Source: Rhodoluna sp.
GTDB taxonomy: Bacteria > Actinomycetota > Actinomycetes > Actinomycetales > Microbacteriaceae
DNA length: 64,000 nucleotides
Assembly (NCBI GenBank): GCA_024641095.1
Contig: JAHEDR010000001.1
Coordinates: forward strand, 384,387-448,386
Direction of reading: 5' to 3'
Below are positions 9,942-19,318 of this stretch, piece after piece (the stretch's first letter is position 1; the number at the start of each line of letters is the position of its first letter). A model generated the notes under the pieces. That model had not been told where the DNA came from, made no database searches, and was given only the letters and a program-made list of their open reading frames with translations. The translations under genes were made by a program, and so were the position numbers.

Positions 9942-10406
9942 TCAGCCCTGGAGGTGGCTGGTGAGAAACTCCACCAGACCTGGCGGACTTACCTGCTCAC
10001 CAGATTCTTTTAGCTCTGCAAGATTCCACCATCGGTGTTCTACGACATCGCGTCGTTCATCTTCAGTCCAGCCTGAATCATCCAGCTCAAATGCGTCAAT
10101 TTGCAGCAGATAGAAATGATCCTCAAATGTGTGGTGATTTTTGCCGTCAGCCCAATCCCAGCGACCAGAGGTTTTCCAGATTTGCTCACCCAGAGCCTCC
10201 TGAGCCAATTTCATGCCGGTTTCCTCAGCTAGCTCACGCACAGCGGCCTCAAGCACGGATTCGCCTTCGTCTATGCCGCCACCTGGGGTAATCCAGCGCG
10301 GCGGCAGGCCAACTTCCGGGTCAAAGTAGGTTTTTAGTAAGAAAATCTCACCATTTGGTTTACATAATATAACGCGAGCGGTTTCGCGGTGTTGACCCGG
10401 TTGCAT
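9942..10406 (-). CDS. NUDIX hydrolase
   Basis: Nudix box GGGIDEGESVLEAAVRELAEETG; start set to internal Met at 10406 just after the upstream gene stop. Confidence 0.88.
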   Translation of the reverse strand: MQPGQHRETARVILCKPNGEIFLLKTYFDPEVGLPPRWITPGGGIDEGESVLEAAVRELAEETGMKLAQEALGEQIWKTSGRWDWADGKNHHTFEDHFYLLQIDAFELDDSGWTEDERRDVVEHRWWNLAELKESGEQVSPPGLVEFLTSHLQG

Positions 10407-10408
10407 GG

Positions 10409-11044
10409 CTACCAGATACGCCTTTTCTCGTCGTATTTGAAGATTTTGAGCGAAAGCTGCATCAATACCCCAATGCAAACGGCAAATATCAGTGTTCCTT
10501 CGCGCACCTGACCACCCATGAGCCAACCGATGATCAAGACCAGCCCCTCGTACATGGTTCGGATTCGCCACAGTGGCCAGCCAAGCAACTTTTGAGTTCC
10601 AATCATTAGGCCGTCACGAGGGCCTGATCCCAAATAAGACGTGATGTACAGTCCGGTTGCGATTGCAACGATCACCATTCCCACGAGGAACATCAAAAGG
10701 TCACTGGCGTAGCCCGCGCTTGCTCTGAGAGTTTCTTGAGCCGCAGAAATTTGGGGAATGAAAACGTCTGACCAAAGGCCAATCAAGATTGCATTCAGAA
10801 TGCTGCCAATTCCTGGCTTTACCTTTAGTGGAATCCAAGCGATTAAAACCAAGGCGCTAACAATTACGCTGGCAATTCCGTAGCTGGTGCCAAGTTGAAT
10901 TGAGATTCCTTTTGCAAAGACATCCCAAGGTGGCAAACCAATCTGCGCCTCAACGATCATCGCTAGACCTAATCCATAGATCATCAAGCCAACGTTGAGG
11001 CGTATCAAGCGTCTCAGAGACATAAAATCAAACCCAAGGCGCAT
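10409..11044 (-). CDS. YczE/YitT-family integral membrane protein
   Basis: 211 aa hydrophobic; GLMIYGLGLAMIVEAQIGLPPWDVFAKGIS and GSGPRDGLMIG typical of the family. Confidence 0.8.
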   Translation of the reverse strand: MRLGFDFMSLRRLIRLNVGLMIYGLGLAMIVEAQIGLPPWDVFAKGISIQLGTSYGIASVIVSALVLIAWIPLKVKPGIGSILNAILIGLWSDVFIPQISAAQETLRASAGYASDLLMFLVGMVIVAIATGLYITSYLGSGPRDGLMIGTQKLLGWPLWRIRTMYEGLVLIIGWLMGGQVREGTLIFAVCIGVLMQLSLKIFKYDEKRRIW

Positions 11045-11050
11045 GTTTAG

Positions 11051-11056
11051 AGCCTA
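11051..11056 (-). promoter_or_regulatory. Putative -10 box of leaderless promoter for the YczE-like gene
   Basis: TAGGCT-N6-ATG on minus strand. Confidence 0.5.
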
Positions 11057-11082
11057 CCGATTACAGTAGCGGAGAGGTCGCA

Positions 11083-11847
11083 ATGAATTCAGATGCCACT
11101 TCCCCACTTTCGCCGACAAATTCAGTCAAGATTTTGGCTCACCGTGGTTTGGTGAGTGAATTTGTTCCAGAAAACACACTCAAGGCATTCGCGGATGCAA
11201 TTGATGCTGGTGCCGATGTTATTGAAACCGATGTGCAAGCAACTTCTGATGGTGTTGCCGTGATTTTTCACGATGCCGACCTGCTTCGTCTAGCCGGCGT
11301 AAATAAGAAAATTTCACAAGTCACTTGGTCTGAACTTCAGGGAATTGACATTGGGTTTGGAAAACGCGTAATTGATTTGGAACGTGCTTTGCTTGCATTT
11401 CCTAAGACAATATTCAATTTAGACATCAAATCCGACGCTGCCTTGATTCCGACAGTTTCGGTGATTGAAAATTTGAATGCGCATTCGCACGTGTTAATTT
11501 CCAGCTTCAGCGAGAAAAGACGTCTGCGAGCAATCAAGTTGCTCACCGCACCGGTACAAACCTCAGCGGGTGTCACAAAAGTTTTGAAACTGTTAGTTTG
11601 CAGCCTTGTCGGAAGTCAGAAACTTTTTAACAAGGTTGCCTTTGGAAGCTCTGCTTTGCAGGTACCCACTCATCGTGGCCCGATCCGTTTGGACTCCCCT
11701 CGATTTATCAAAATGGCAAAGTCATGTGGATTGGAAGTTCACTTCTGGACCATAAACAATTCGGCAGAAATGCTTAGACTTGCATCGCTTGGAGCAACTG
11801 CCATCGTTACAGACCACTGTGATGATGCAGTCGCGACACTCCGCTAA
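11083..11847 (+). CDS. Glycerophosphodiester phosphodiesterase
   Basis: AHRG...PENTLKAFADAIDAGADVIETDVQATSDGVAVIFHD. Confidence 0.92.
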   Translation: MNSDATSPLSPTNSVKILAHRGLVSEFVPENTLKAFADAIDAGADVIETDVQATSDGVAVIFHDADLLRLAGVNKKISQVTWSELQGIDIGFGKRVIDLERALLAFPKTIFNLDIKSDAALIPTVSVIENLNAHSHVLISSFSEKRRLRAIKLLTAPVQTSAGVTKVLKLLVCSLVGSQKLFNKVAFGSSALQVPTHRGPIRLDSPRFIKMAKSCGLEVHFWTINNSAEMLRLASLGATAIVTDHCDDAVATLR

Positions 11848-11950
11848 GGCTGATAGTTTGCTGAAAACCTCAACAATGAGGGAAGATTGAGCGTTCACGC
11901 CGAGTTGTTCCTCGTCGAGCCCCAAAAGGGCGAACCAATTAGGAGGAAAA

Positions 11951-12313
11951 ATGGCCCAGCAAACAATGCGCGGAATGCGCCTAGGCGCACAGAGTCTAGA
12001 GAGCGAACGTGGCGTAAATTACTCGGCCAGAGTTACTCACTCGTTCCAGTGCAAGAACAATCACATTTCTGAAATGGTTTTTGCTGCCGATGCTGAAATT
12101 CCTCAAACCTGGCAATGCAAGAGCTGTCCGCAGCAGGCTATTTTGCTTGAAGACGGCAAGCAGGTTGTGCTTGATGCTTCTGAAGACAAGATCCCTCGTT
12201 CACACTGGGAGATGCTTCTAGAGCGCCGCAGCCGTGAAGAACTAGAAGAAATTCTTCAGGAACGCCTTGAATACATTCGTGCGCGTCGCGCCGGTGGTCA
12301 AGCAGACCTATAA
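11951..12313 (+). CDS. rbpA: RNA polymerase-binding protein RbpA
   Basis: RGMRLGAQSLE, Zn ligands C..H..CKSC, and SHWEMLLERRSREELEEILQERLEYIRARR; AGGAGG site upstream. Confidence 0.95.
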   Translation: MAQQTMRGMRLGAQSLESERGVNYSARVTHSFQCKNNHISEMVFAADAEIPQTWQCKSCPQQAILLEDGKQVVLDASEDKIPRSHWEMLLERRSREELEEILQERLEYIRARRAGGQADL

Positions 12314-12996
12314 AAACTCCACTTTGTGACCAGCCATAGCGCCTCGAGCACTATGGCTGTTGTCATTTTTGAAGCACCCTGAGTGCGTTCAATAAAGGTA
12401 ATGGGAACTTCTTTAACTACTCCCCTGGCTTTAACTACTCGAAGTGCCATCTCTACTTGAAACGCGTAACCACGTGCAGCTACTCCATTTAGGTTTAGTT
12501 GCCTTAGAAAATCTGAACGATAAGCGCGGTACCCGGCAGTCATGTCACTTATGTTGGTGCGCAGCATGATTTTTGCGTAGAGGTTGCCTGCCCTTGAAAT
12601 AGCCTTGCGATACCAAGGCCAGTTCAAAACTGAGCCGCCGTTAATCCAGCGTGAACCAATAGCTAGATCCGCGTGCTCAGCAGCATTCAAAATCCCCTGC
12701 AAATCTTGGGCTCTATGGCTGCCGTCGGCATCCATCTCAACTACAACTTCGTAGTCTCTACTTAGCGCCCAAGTGAAACCTTCTAGGTAGGCAGCTCCCA
12801 AACCTTGCTTGCTTTCGCGATGCAAAACAAAGGTTTTCTCATCTCGCAAGCTATCGGCAATTTCGCCGGTGCCGTCGGGGCTATTGTCATCCACTATTAG
12901 CAAGTGAATATTGGAATTTACCGTTCGCAACAAGCTGACCGTGGTCTGTAGGCTTCCGCTCTCGTTGAATGTTGGCATGATCACTAGAGCCTTCAC
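12298..12996 (-). CDS. Polyprenol monophosphomannose synthase (GT2)
   Basis: VKALVIMPTFNESGSL, VDDNSPDGTGEIAD, EMDADGSH; GTG start at 12996 overlaps the lnt stop (GTGA). Confidence 0.9.
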   Translation of the reverse strand: MKALVIMPTFNESGSLQTTVSLLRTVNSNIHLLIVDDNSPDGTGEIADSLRDEKTFVLHRESKQGLGAAYLEGFTWALSRDYEVVVEMDADGSHRAQDLQGILNAAEHADLAIGSRWINGGSVLNWPWYRKAISRAGNLYAKIMLRTNISDMTAGYRAYRSDFLRQLNLNGVAARGYAFQVEMALRVVKARGVVKEVPITFIERTQGASKMTTAIVLEALWLVTKWSFYRSA

Positions 12997-14555
12997 TTGA
13001 CAGCCCCTAATCGATTTAATAAGTGCCATCTAATTGCAAGTGCAATTACCAACGCAGCAATCAAATTCATAATTAAATCTACCCATGATCCAAACAACAT
13101 CGCTGGAGTAATAGAAGTTCTAAGCGGCACATCTTGAACCATAGCTCCCGCTTCAAAGGTTGGCAGCTGTTGTGAGATTGAGCCATCGGCGTTGTAAATT
13201 GCAGAGACACCAACCGTTGAAATGTTTACTACGGTTCTTCCGGTCTCTATGGCCCTGAGCCTTGCGAAAGCGGCCTGCTGGTAGGTTTCATCGCTGCGTC
13301 CAAAATCCGCATTATTTGTTTGACTCAGAATCACTTGGGCTCCTTGATGCACAAGGTCTCGACCAATTTCATCCACGGCAATTTCAAAGCAAATAAGAGT
13401 CCCGAGTTTTCCCTGAGCGATTTCAAAAATGCCATCGCGTTCGCCAAATGAATATCCTCGTGAAACCAAACCAATAAGGTCAGGCGCTAGCTGGTACCAG
13501 AAATCCCTATCGGGTACGTATTCTGCAAATGGAACCGGTCTCTTCTTGTCATACCAATCGGTTGGTCCAAGTTGTGGTTTCCAGAGAATTGAACTGTTGT
13601 AAATGCTGTCACCGCGCTCGGTGATGGTTCCAAAAATAAGCGGAACCTTCACTTCATCATTCACAAAAGTTTCGATCGCGGATTTCGCGGCGGGGCTTGC
13701 AAAGGGGCTTAAGTCTGAGGCGTTCTCTGGCCAAACCACTAAATCAACAGACTTACCTTCTAGAAGCAAGCTGGCATCAAGGTGGTTTTTAAGAATGCTT
13801 CCCCGCGAAACATTTGCAAACAGTCCTGCGTTGGCGTTGCCCTGAACCGCACCAATTCGGATTGTTCCAGTCTCAGGACCGGAATTCAGGTTTGTTGCCG
13901 CAGGTACAAGGAAAATAAAAAGAAGTGTTGCAATTACTGGTAACTTAAAAAGCCGAGGGATTGAGCCCTGCTTGTATCTGGAAACAATCACGGCAAAGAT
14001 GGCAGACGCCAGTGCCATCAAGAACCCAAGCCAACCAAGACCGCCCCAGAAAACCCATTTACTCAAAACGGTTTCCGATTGAGTCTGCGCGAGTCTGCTC
14101 CAGGGGAAACCGCCGTACGGCAAAGTAATTGATACCCACTCTCGGGCAATCCAAACAATCGCGAGCCCAAGTGAAGTAATTAAAACGCTCCACGTAGAAG
14201 AGCCGGAAATTTGGTTATCCAGAAATTTCCAGACCAAGCCCATGGCAAACATTCCGATGGCAAAAATTAAAGCTTCTAGAACCGATAAGGCCAACCAAGG
14301 CACTGGACCTAGGTAAAGTGAAAGCCATTCAATCTGACTCAGGTAAAAAGCCAGGCCTCCAGCAAAGCCCACTAAAAGCGCCTGCAGTGAGCGAAGATTG
14401 TGAATCGAAAACATGAGCGCAAACACCGCAATAAAAATTAGCGGTGAAATGTTTTCCCTAGGCATCGCGAGGCTTGAGGCTAATCCCCCACCAATTGCTA
14501 TGAGCAATTTGATTACGAGACGCATGCGTTTCTCTGTGATTAATTTATGAATCAT
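12993..14555 (-). CDS. lnt: Apolipoprotein N-acyltransferase
   Basis: N-terminal TM bundle plus CN-hydrolase domain (WPENASDLSPFA, GTLICFEIAVDEI); start may be 14525. Confidence 0.9.
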   Translation of the reverse strand: MIHKLITEKRMRLVIKLLIAIGGGLASSLAMPRENISPLIFIAVFALMFSIHNLRSLQALLVGFAGGLAFYLSQIEWLSLYLGPVPWLALSVLEALIFAIGMFAMGLVWKFLDNQISGSSTWSVLITSLGLAIVWIAREWVSITLPYGGFPWSRLAQTQSETVLSKWVFWGGLGWLGFLMALASAIFAVIVSRYKQGSIPRLFKLPVIATLLFIFLVPAATNLNSGPETGTIRIGAVQGNANAGLFANVSRGSILKNHLDASLLLEGKSVDLVVWPENASDLSPFASPAAKSAIETFVNDEVKVPLIFGTITERGDSIYNSSILWKPQLGPTDWYDKKRPVPFAEYVPDRDFWYQLAPDLIGLVSRGYSFGERDGIFEIAQGKLGTLICFEIAVDEIGRDLVHQGAQVILSQTNNADFGRSDETYQQAAFARLRAIETGRTVVNISTVGVSAIYNADGSISQQLPTFEAGAMVQDVPLRTSITPAMLFGSWVDLIMNLIAALVIALAIRWHLLNRLGAVK

Positions 14556-14558
14556 TGA

Positions 14559-17006
14559 CTATCCGTAGTACGAGTAGGCAACGATGCCACGTTTAACTTT
14601 GTCTACCGCAGCTTTAGCTGTGACCGCCAGCTCAGGGTTAGCGGTTTGCGCAACCTGGTCTAGGAGGTCAATAATCTGTTTTGCCCATCGAATGAAATCA
14701 CCGGCCAGCAAATCTGCAGCATCTAGAACAGAATCTAGCTTTGCCCCAGAAGCCCATCGATGAATTGGCAAACTCAAACTCAAATCCAACGGTGCGGTTT
14801 GGCCTAGTTTGTGTGAATGTGCAAGTTCTTCTAGGTCTTCCCAAATTTCAACCGTTGTCTGCAGTACTTCGGCAAAGTTTCCCTTAGGAAGTCTTGGTTC
14901 CCACTCTTCTTCGCGTCTAGCTTCATAAACCAGAGCAGCAGCCATGGCGGCTAAGCCGGCTGGGTCAAGTTTGTTCCAGACGCCTTCGCGTAGGCACTCT
15001 GAAATAAGCAGGTCTCGTTCGCCGTATATGCGCGCAAGGGTTTTACCAGCCTCAAGAACCTCAAAGTCACCATCAACTACGTGAATGTAATTTAGGTCGG
15101 CTAGCAGATCGCAAATCTTGTCAAAGGTTTTAGCAACCTGATTTGTGCGGCCTTCAATCTGGCTGATTACTGCTTCAAGTTCGCGACTGAGTTTGAACCA
15201 ACGCTCTCCCCATCTGGCATGTGCTTCGCGCTCGTTGCACGAGTGGCAAGGGTGTGAGCGCAAGTCTCGCTTCAGCTGGTTTAGCCGCTGCTCTTGCAGG
15301 TGGCGACCTTTGCTTTGCCTCAGATCTTTTCCTCGGTCTGCTCGAACTCTAGATGCCGAAAGCGCACGTTCGATGTCGGTGATTTCTCGACGGATCTTTG
15401 CATATTCAACAAAGTCCCCCTGGTGGCATTTCATGGCCATCTCGTAGCCCTCGAGCGAAACTTGCTTCTCGCGAATTCCACGAGCTAAACCAACCACCGA
15501 ACGGTCGGCTTGGAACTGCGCAAAAGAGGTCTCTAGAACTTCTCTTGAACGTTCGCGACCAAACGCTTCGAGCAAGTTAACCGACATGTTGTATGTAGGT
15601 CTAAATGGACTGATAAGCGGATATGTTCGCTTGCTTGCTAAACCGGCAACGCTGTTTGGGTCTAGATTTGCGCTCCACTGAATAACCGAGTGTCCCTGGG
15701 TGTCAATACCGCGACGACCGGCGCGACCAGTGAGCTGCGTGTATTCACCCGGTGTGAGATTTACGCGACCCTCCCCGTTGAACTTATCTAAACGCTCTAG
15801 CACCACTGTTCTTGCGGGCATGTTTATTCCCAGCGCAAGGGTTTCGGTTGCGAATACAACTTTTACTAGTTTGCGAAGAAAAAGTTCTTCAACTACTTCC
15901 TTAAATGCAGGCAGCATTCCTGCGTGGTGGGCGGCCACTCCTCGTTCAAGACCGCTCAGCCATTCAAAATATCCCAGGGTTGAGAGGTCCTCGTCGGCGA
16001 TGTTGTAGCAACGCTCCTCGACGATTCGGCGAATCTCTTGCTTCTCTTCGGTGGTGGTCAGGCGAATGTTGTGGCTTTGGCAAGCCTTAACTCCAGCCTC
16101 ACAGCCCGCACGAGAGAACACAAAGAAGATGGCAGGTAGTAAGTCTTCGTCGTCAAGAATATCCACAATCTCGGGTTTAGAGATTCTGTTGATCTGCTTA
16201 AGCTGCATGCGCGAGTTTCGGTAATCGCTTCGGCGACCACGGTGCGGCTTGTTGATTGGGCTTCGCAGTTTACTTGCATGCATTTGAGCCAGCTCGGGAT
16301 TTACCCTCGGGTCCTTCGATGCCTCATCAAACAGCTCCATGAGTTCATCGCCAAACAAAACGTGCTGGTTAAGCGGTACTGGTCTAATTTCGGAGACGAT
16401 GATTTCGGTATCTCCACGCACTTCGTCTAGCCAGGCACCAAATTCTTCGGCGTTTGAAACTGTTGCGCTAAGCGAAACGATTTTTACATCCTTCGGTAAG
16501 TGCAGAATTACCTCTTCCCAGACCGCTCCCCTGAATCTATCGGCCAGGTAGTGCACCTCGTCCATCACAACGTAGCCAAGGCTTATTAGAGAGTTTGAGT
16601 TCGCGTAAATCATATTGCGAAGCACCTCGGTGGTCATCACAACAATCTGGGCATCGGAATTCTGATTTGAATCGCCGGTTAGTAGGCCAACTCGCTCATT
16701 TCCGTAACGCTTTGCAAGTTCGGCATACTTTTGGTTACTAAGTGCCTTGATTGGTGTTGTGTAAAAAACTTTTTGATTTTTTTCAATAGCAAGGTGAATA
16801 GCGAATTCTCCAACGATTGTTTTACCGGCACCGGTAGGGGCTGCAACCAGCACTCCCTTGCCCTTCGCAAGAGCAACGCATGCCTGCTCTTGGAACGGGT
16901 CCATCGGAAACTTCAATAAGTTAGCGAAGTCTTGAATCGATGGATTCTTGGCCTTCTCCTTAGCCTTTGCAAAACGTTCTGCGTGGCTAAGCTCTGGCTC
17001 ATTCAT
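14559..17006 (-). CDS. DEAD/DEAH-box (Ski2/Mtr4-like) RNA helicase, HelY-type
   Basis: APTGAGKTIVGEFA, DEVHYL, SATVSNAEEFG, TGRAGRRGID; start at Met 17006 (ORF extends to 17039). Confidence 0.92.
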   Translation of the reverse strand: MNEPELSHAERFAKAKEKAKNPSIQDFANLLKFPMDPFQEQACVALAKGKGVLVAAPTGAGKTIVGEFAIHLAIEKNQKVFYTTPIKALSNQKYAELAKRYGNERVGLLTGDSNQNSDAQIVVMTTEVLRNMIYANSNSLISLGYVVMDEVHYLADRFRGAVWEEVILHLPKDVKIVSLSATVSNAEEFGAWLDEVRGDTEIIVSEIRPVPLNQHVLFGDELMELFDEASKDPRVNPELAQMHASKLRSPINKPHRGRRSDYRNSRMQLKQINRISKPEIVDILDDEDLLPAIFFVFSRAGCEAGVKACQSHNIRLTTTEEKQEIRRIVEERCYNIADEDLSTLGYFEWLSGLERGVAAHHAGMLPAFKEVVEELFLRKLVKVVFATETLALGINMPARTVVLERLDKFNGEGRVNLTPGEYTQLTGRAGRRGIDTQGHSVIQWSANLDPNSVAGLASKRTYPLISPFRPTYNMSVNLLEAFGRERSREVLETSFAQFQADRSVVGLARGIREKQVSLEGYEMAMKCHQGDFVEYAKIRREITDIERALSASRVRADRGKDLRQSKGRHLQEQRLNQLKRDLRSHPCHSCNEREAHARWGERWFKLSRELEAVISQIEGRTNQVAKTFDKICDLLADLNYIHVVDGDFEVLEAGKTLARIYGERDLLISECLREGVWNKLDPAGLAAMAAALVYEARREEEWEPRLPKGNFAEVLQTTVEIWEDLEELAHSHKLGQTAPLDLSLSLPIHRWASGAKLDSVLDAADLLAGDFIRWAKQIIDLLDQVAQTANPELAVTAKAAVDKVKRGIVAYSYYG

Positions 17007-17799
17007 GGGTGTTGATTTCTGAATCGAGTTCAGCATCAAACCTGGCTATTGCCCGCTCACGCCTTTTATCGTTGAGGTACGTTATTGCGGCCGCTATGAA
17101 ATAGAGGGCAACCAAAGGAATCATCACCAAGAACATTGACATTGGGTCTGCCGTTGGAGTTGCCAACGCCGCAATTACTGCAATAACGAATACTGCAAGC
17201 CGCCATGATTTGATGATGCTATGTGCCGTGACAAGTCCGGCAAAGTTCAACATGACCAAAACCACCGGCAGCACAAAGGCCAAACCAAAAACAAGCAAAA
17301 TTCGGATAGTGAAAAGAATGTACTCGTTGGCATTAATTACGTTGGCTGTGCCCTGTGGCGTAAAGCCAATCAAGGTAGACACAAATCCCGGCAAAGAAAT
17401 CCAAGCTAACCAACAACCAACGAGAAAAAGTGGCAACGCAGAGAAAACGAACCCAAGAGTGTATTTGCGTTCACGCTTTTTTAGTCCAGGTGTGACGAAG
17501 GCCCATAGGTTGAAGATCCAGACCGGGCTAGACATCAATACGCCCAGGAATATCGATACCTGCAGCTGAAGGTCAAATGCTCCGGCCACAGTCCCAATGT
17601 TTAAAGTGGCATTTATGCCTTTGGCGTTTGCCAATTGCACCACTGGGTTTTGGAGAATCTGAAACACTGGCTCAAAGAGGAACCAGCCAGCGATGGTGCC
17701 AGCCAGAATAAAAATGGCAGACACAAAAAGACGGGTACGCAGTTCCCTAAGATGACCGCCAAGGCTCATTTTTGCGCCTGGGTTTCGTTTTTTAGCCAT
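16999..17799 (-). CDS. tatC: Sec-independent protein translocase TatC
   Basis: MSLGGHLRELRTRLFVSAIFILAG; polytopic; conserved tatA-tatC-helY order. Confidence 0.95.
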   Translation of the reverse strand: MAKKRNPGAKMSLGGHLRELRTRLFVSAIFILAGTIAGWFLFEPVFQILQNPVVQLANAKGINATLNIGTVAGAFDLQLQVSIFLGVLMSSPVWIFNLWAFVTPGLKKRERKYTLGFVFSALPLFLVGCWLAWISLPGFVSTLIGFTPQGTANVINANEYILFTIRILLVFGLAFVLPVVLVMLNFAGLVTAHSIIKSWRLAVFVIAVIAALATPTADPMSMFLVMIPLVALYFIAAAITYLNDKRRERAIARFDAELDSEINTHE

Positions 17800-17822
17800 G
17801 GGTATAGCTTTTGAAGCAACTG

Positions 17823-17993
17823 TTAGTTGCTTGAGCTGCCTTCATCCTTTGGCTTGTCATCGCTCTTAATTTCTTTTTTGAAGATTCGAAGCGATTGCGC
17901 AAGGCTCTTGGCAAGACCTGGAAGTTTTGGACCTCCCCAGAGCAGCAAAACGATAACAAGGATGATGATCCATTCCATGCCATTTAGTCGCAT
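17823..17993 (-). CDS. tatA: Twin-arginine translocase subunit TatA (56 aa, absent from ORF track)
   Basis: Translated by hand: MRLNGMEWIIILVIVLLLWGGPKLPGLAKSLAQSLRIFKKEIKSDDKPKDEGSSSN*; TM plus amphipathic helix; ATGA overlap with upstream stop. Confidence 0.92.
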   Translation of the reverse strand: MRLNGMEWIIILVIVLLLWGGPKLPGLAKSLAQSLRIFKKEIKSDDKPKDEGSSSN

Positions 17994-18325
17994 CAGTGGA
18001 ACCTGCTTTCATTTGGGTCAAAACGCTTCAAAGACGCTATAAGCCTACGCTGTCGTTGCTCTTGTTTCTTTATCTTTGCCTTCAAAAGCGCCTTCCTGCG
18101 CGCAAGGACCAGGCCTTGGTCGGCAAGCAGGGAGTCTTCGGGACGTTGAATGCTTGGTTTCTCATCTAGCAGCGCAGAAAGGCTCTCTAGCTTGGTCGTG
18201 ATTCGCTCCAGCTGGTGGGCCGCCGATAGGAGTCTGTTGAAAAGCGACTTAGTGATTAGGCCAAGAAAAACCAATGCAAAAACAACTAGAAGAGTCCAGG
18301 TCCAGACCCAGAAGGTGACGCCCAT
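17993..18325 (-). CDS. Hypothetical protein, one N-terminal TM plus coiled coil
   Basis: 110 aa between pafC and tatA, translationally coupled. Confidence 0.65.
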   Translation of the reverse strand: MGVTFWVWTWTLLVVFALVFLGLITKSLFNRLLSAAHQLERITTKLESLSALLDEKPSIQRPEDSLLADQGLVLARRKALLKAKIKKQEQRQRRLIASLKRFDPNESRFH

Positions 18326-19318
18326 TTAGTCCTCGTCTTCAACTGGATCGGGTGTTGATTCACCAAGAGCAGCCAGGGCGTATTTCTTAACAATCTTTTT
18401 GGCTTCGGCAGGTGCTATCACTTTCGCAGCGCCACCGTATCTTGCAACGAGTCGACCAATGTTCGGCAAGTGCCCAACCTTAATCTCGGCGCGCAGTCTT
18501 CCATTTTCAACGTTTGTTGGTTCGCTAACATTTTTGAATTCAGAAATTAAGCGGTAGGCCTCAGGCTCAACCTCTACCAGCACCTTGGTGTCAGTAGATG
18601 AAGCAACATAAACGGCATCCTCAATTTCACTTACTCCCCTGGCCGCCAGCGAAAGCGTTTCATCCAAAACCGATATCGAACGCATGCGGTCGAGTTTGAA
18701 GTTTCGAACCTCTTTGTGTATCGGACAAAATGCACGCAAGTACCAACCGTCTGCTCTGGCATCAAGTCTCAACGGCTCAAGAGTTCGAGTTGCTCGTTCC
18801 CCCTTTTGGTTTATGTACTCGCACTGAATTTGCTTCTCGCCAAGAATTGCCTTGCGAATAGTCTCTGCCCCAGCTTCCGCGCTGCCTGGTCGTAATTCAA
18901 TAAGAGGGTTTATGCCTCTAATGACATTTGATGCGAACGCCTCTTGCAAGAGCTTGATGTCCTCATCGTCCTTGAAGGCTGGAAGCGAGGCAAGGTAATT
19001 CAAGCCAGCAGCAATTGCTGAAGCTTGACGGTTTGAAAGCTTTGGAACATCGTCAACAACGAGATTGTCAATTAGGGAAAGAATTCCGTTTTCCTCTAGT
19101 TCATCAAGATCAATCATGAAGAACCATTGCTCGAATCCACTTACCTCGGCTCTGGCCTCGTTAATTGATGTGACTACCTTGCGAAGGTATTTTGCATCGA
19201 GTTCAAAGTGGGATGCGGCTTCCTCTACCGAAACTGGTCCTCTGTTTTGCAAAAACGCAACAAGTGAAAGCATGAAGTTGTATCGGTCTTCGCCGTTGAA
19301 ATTATTCAATTTAGGCAT
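18326..19318 (-). CDS. pafC: WYL-domain transcriptional regulator PafC
   Basis: HTH plus WYL-type domain (ADGWYLRAFCPIHKEVRNFKLDRM); tandem with pafB and next to tatAC. Confidence 0.9.
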   Translation of the reverse strand: MPKLNNFNGEDRYNFMLSLVAFLQNRGPVSVEEAASHFELDAKYLRKVVTSINEARAEVSGFEQWFFMIDLDELEENGILSLIDNLVVDDVPKLSNRQASAIAAGLNYLASLPAFKDDEDIKLLQEAFASNVIRGINPLIELRPGSAEAGAETIRKAILGEKQIQCEYINQKGERATRTLEPLRLDARADGWYLRAFCPIHKEVRNFKLDRMRSISVLDETLSLAARGVSEIEDAVYVASSTDTKVLVEVEPEAYRLISEFKNVSEPTNVENGRLRAEIKVGHLPNIGRLVARYGGAAKVIAPAEAKKIVKKYALAALGESTPDPVEDED

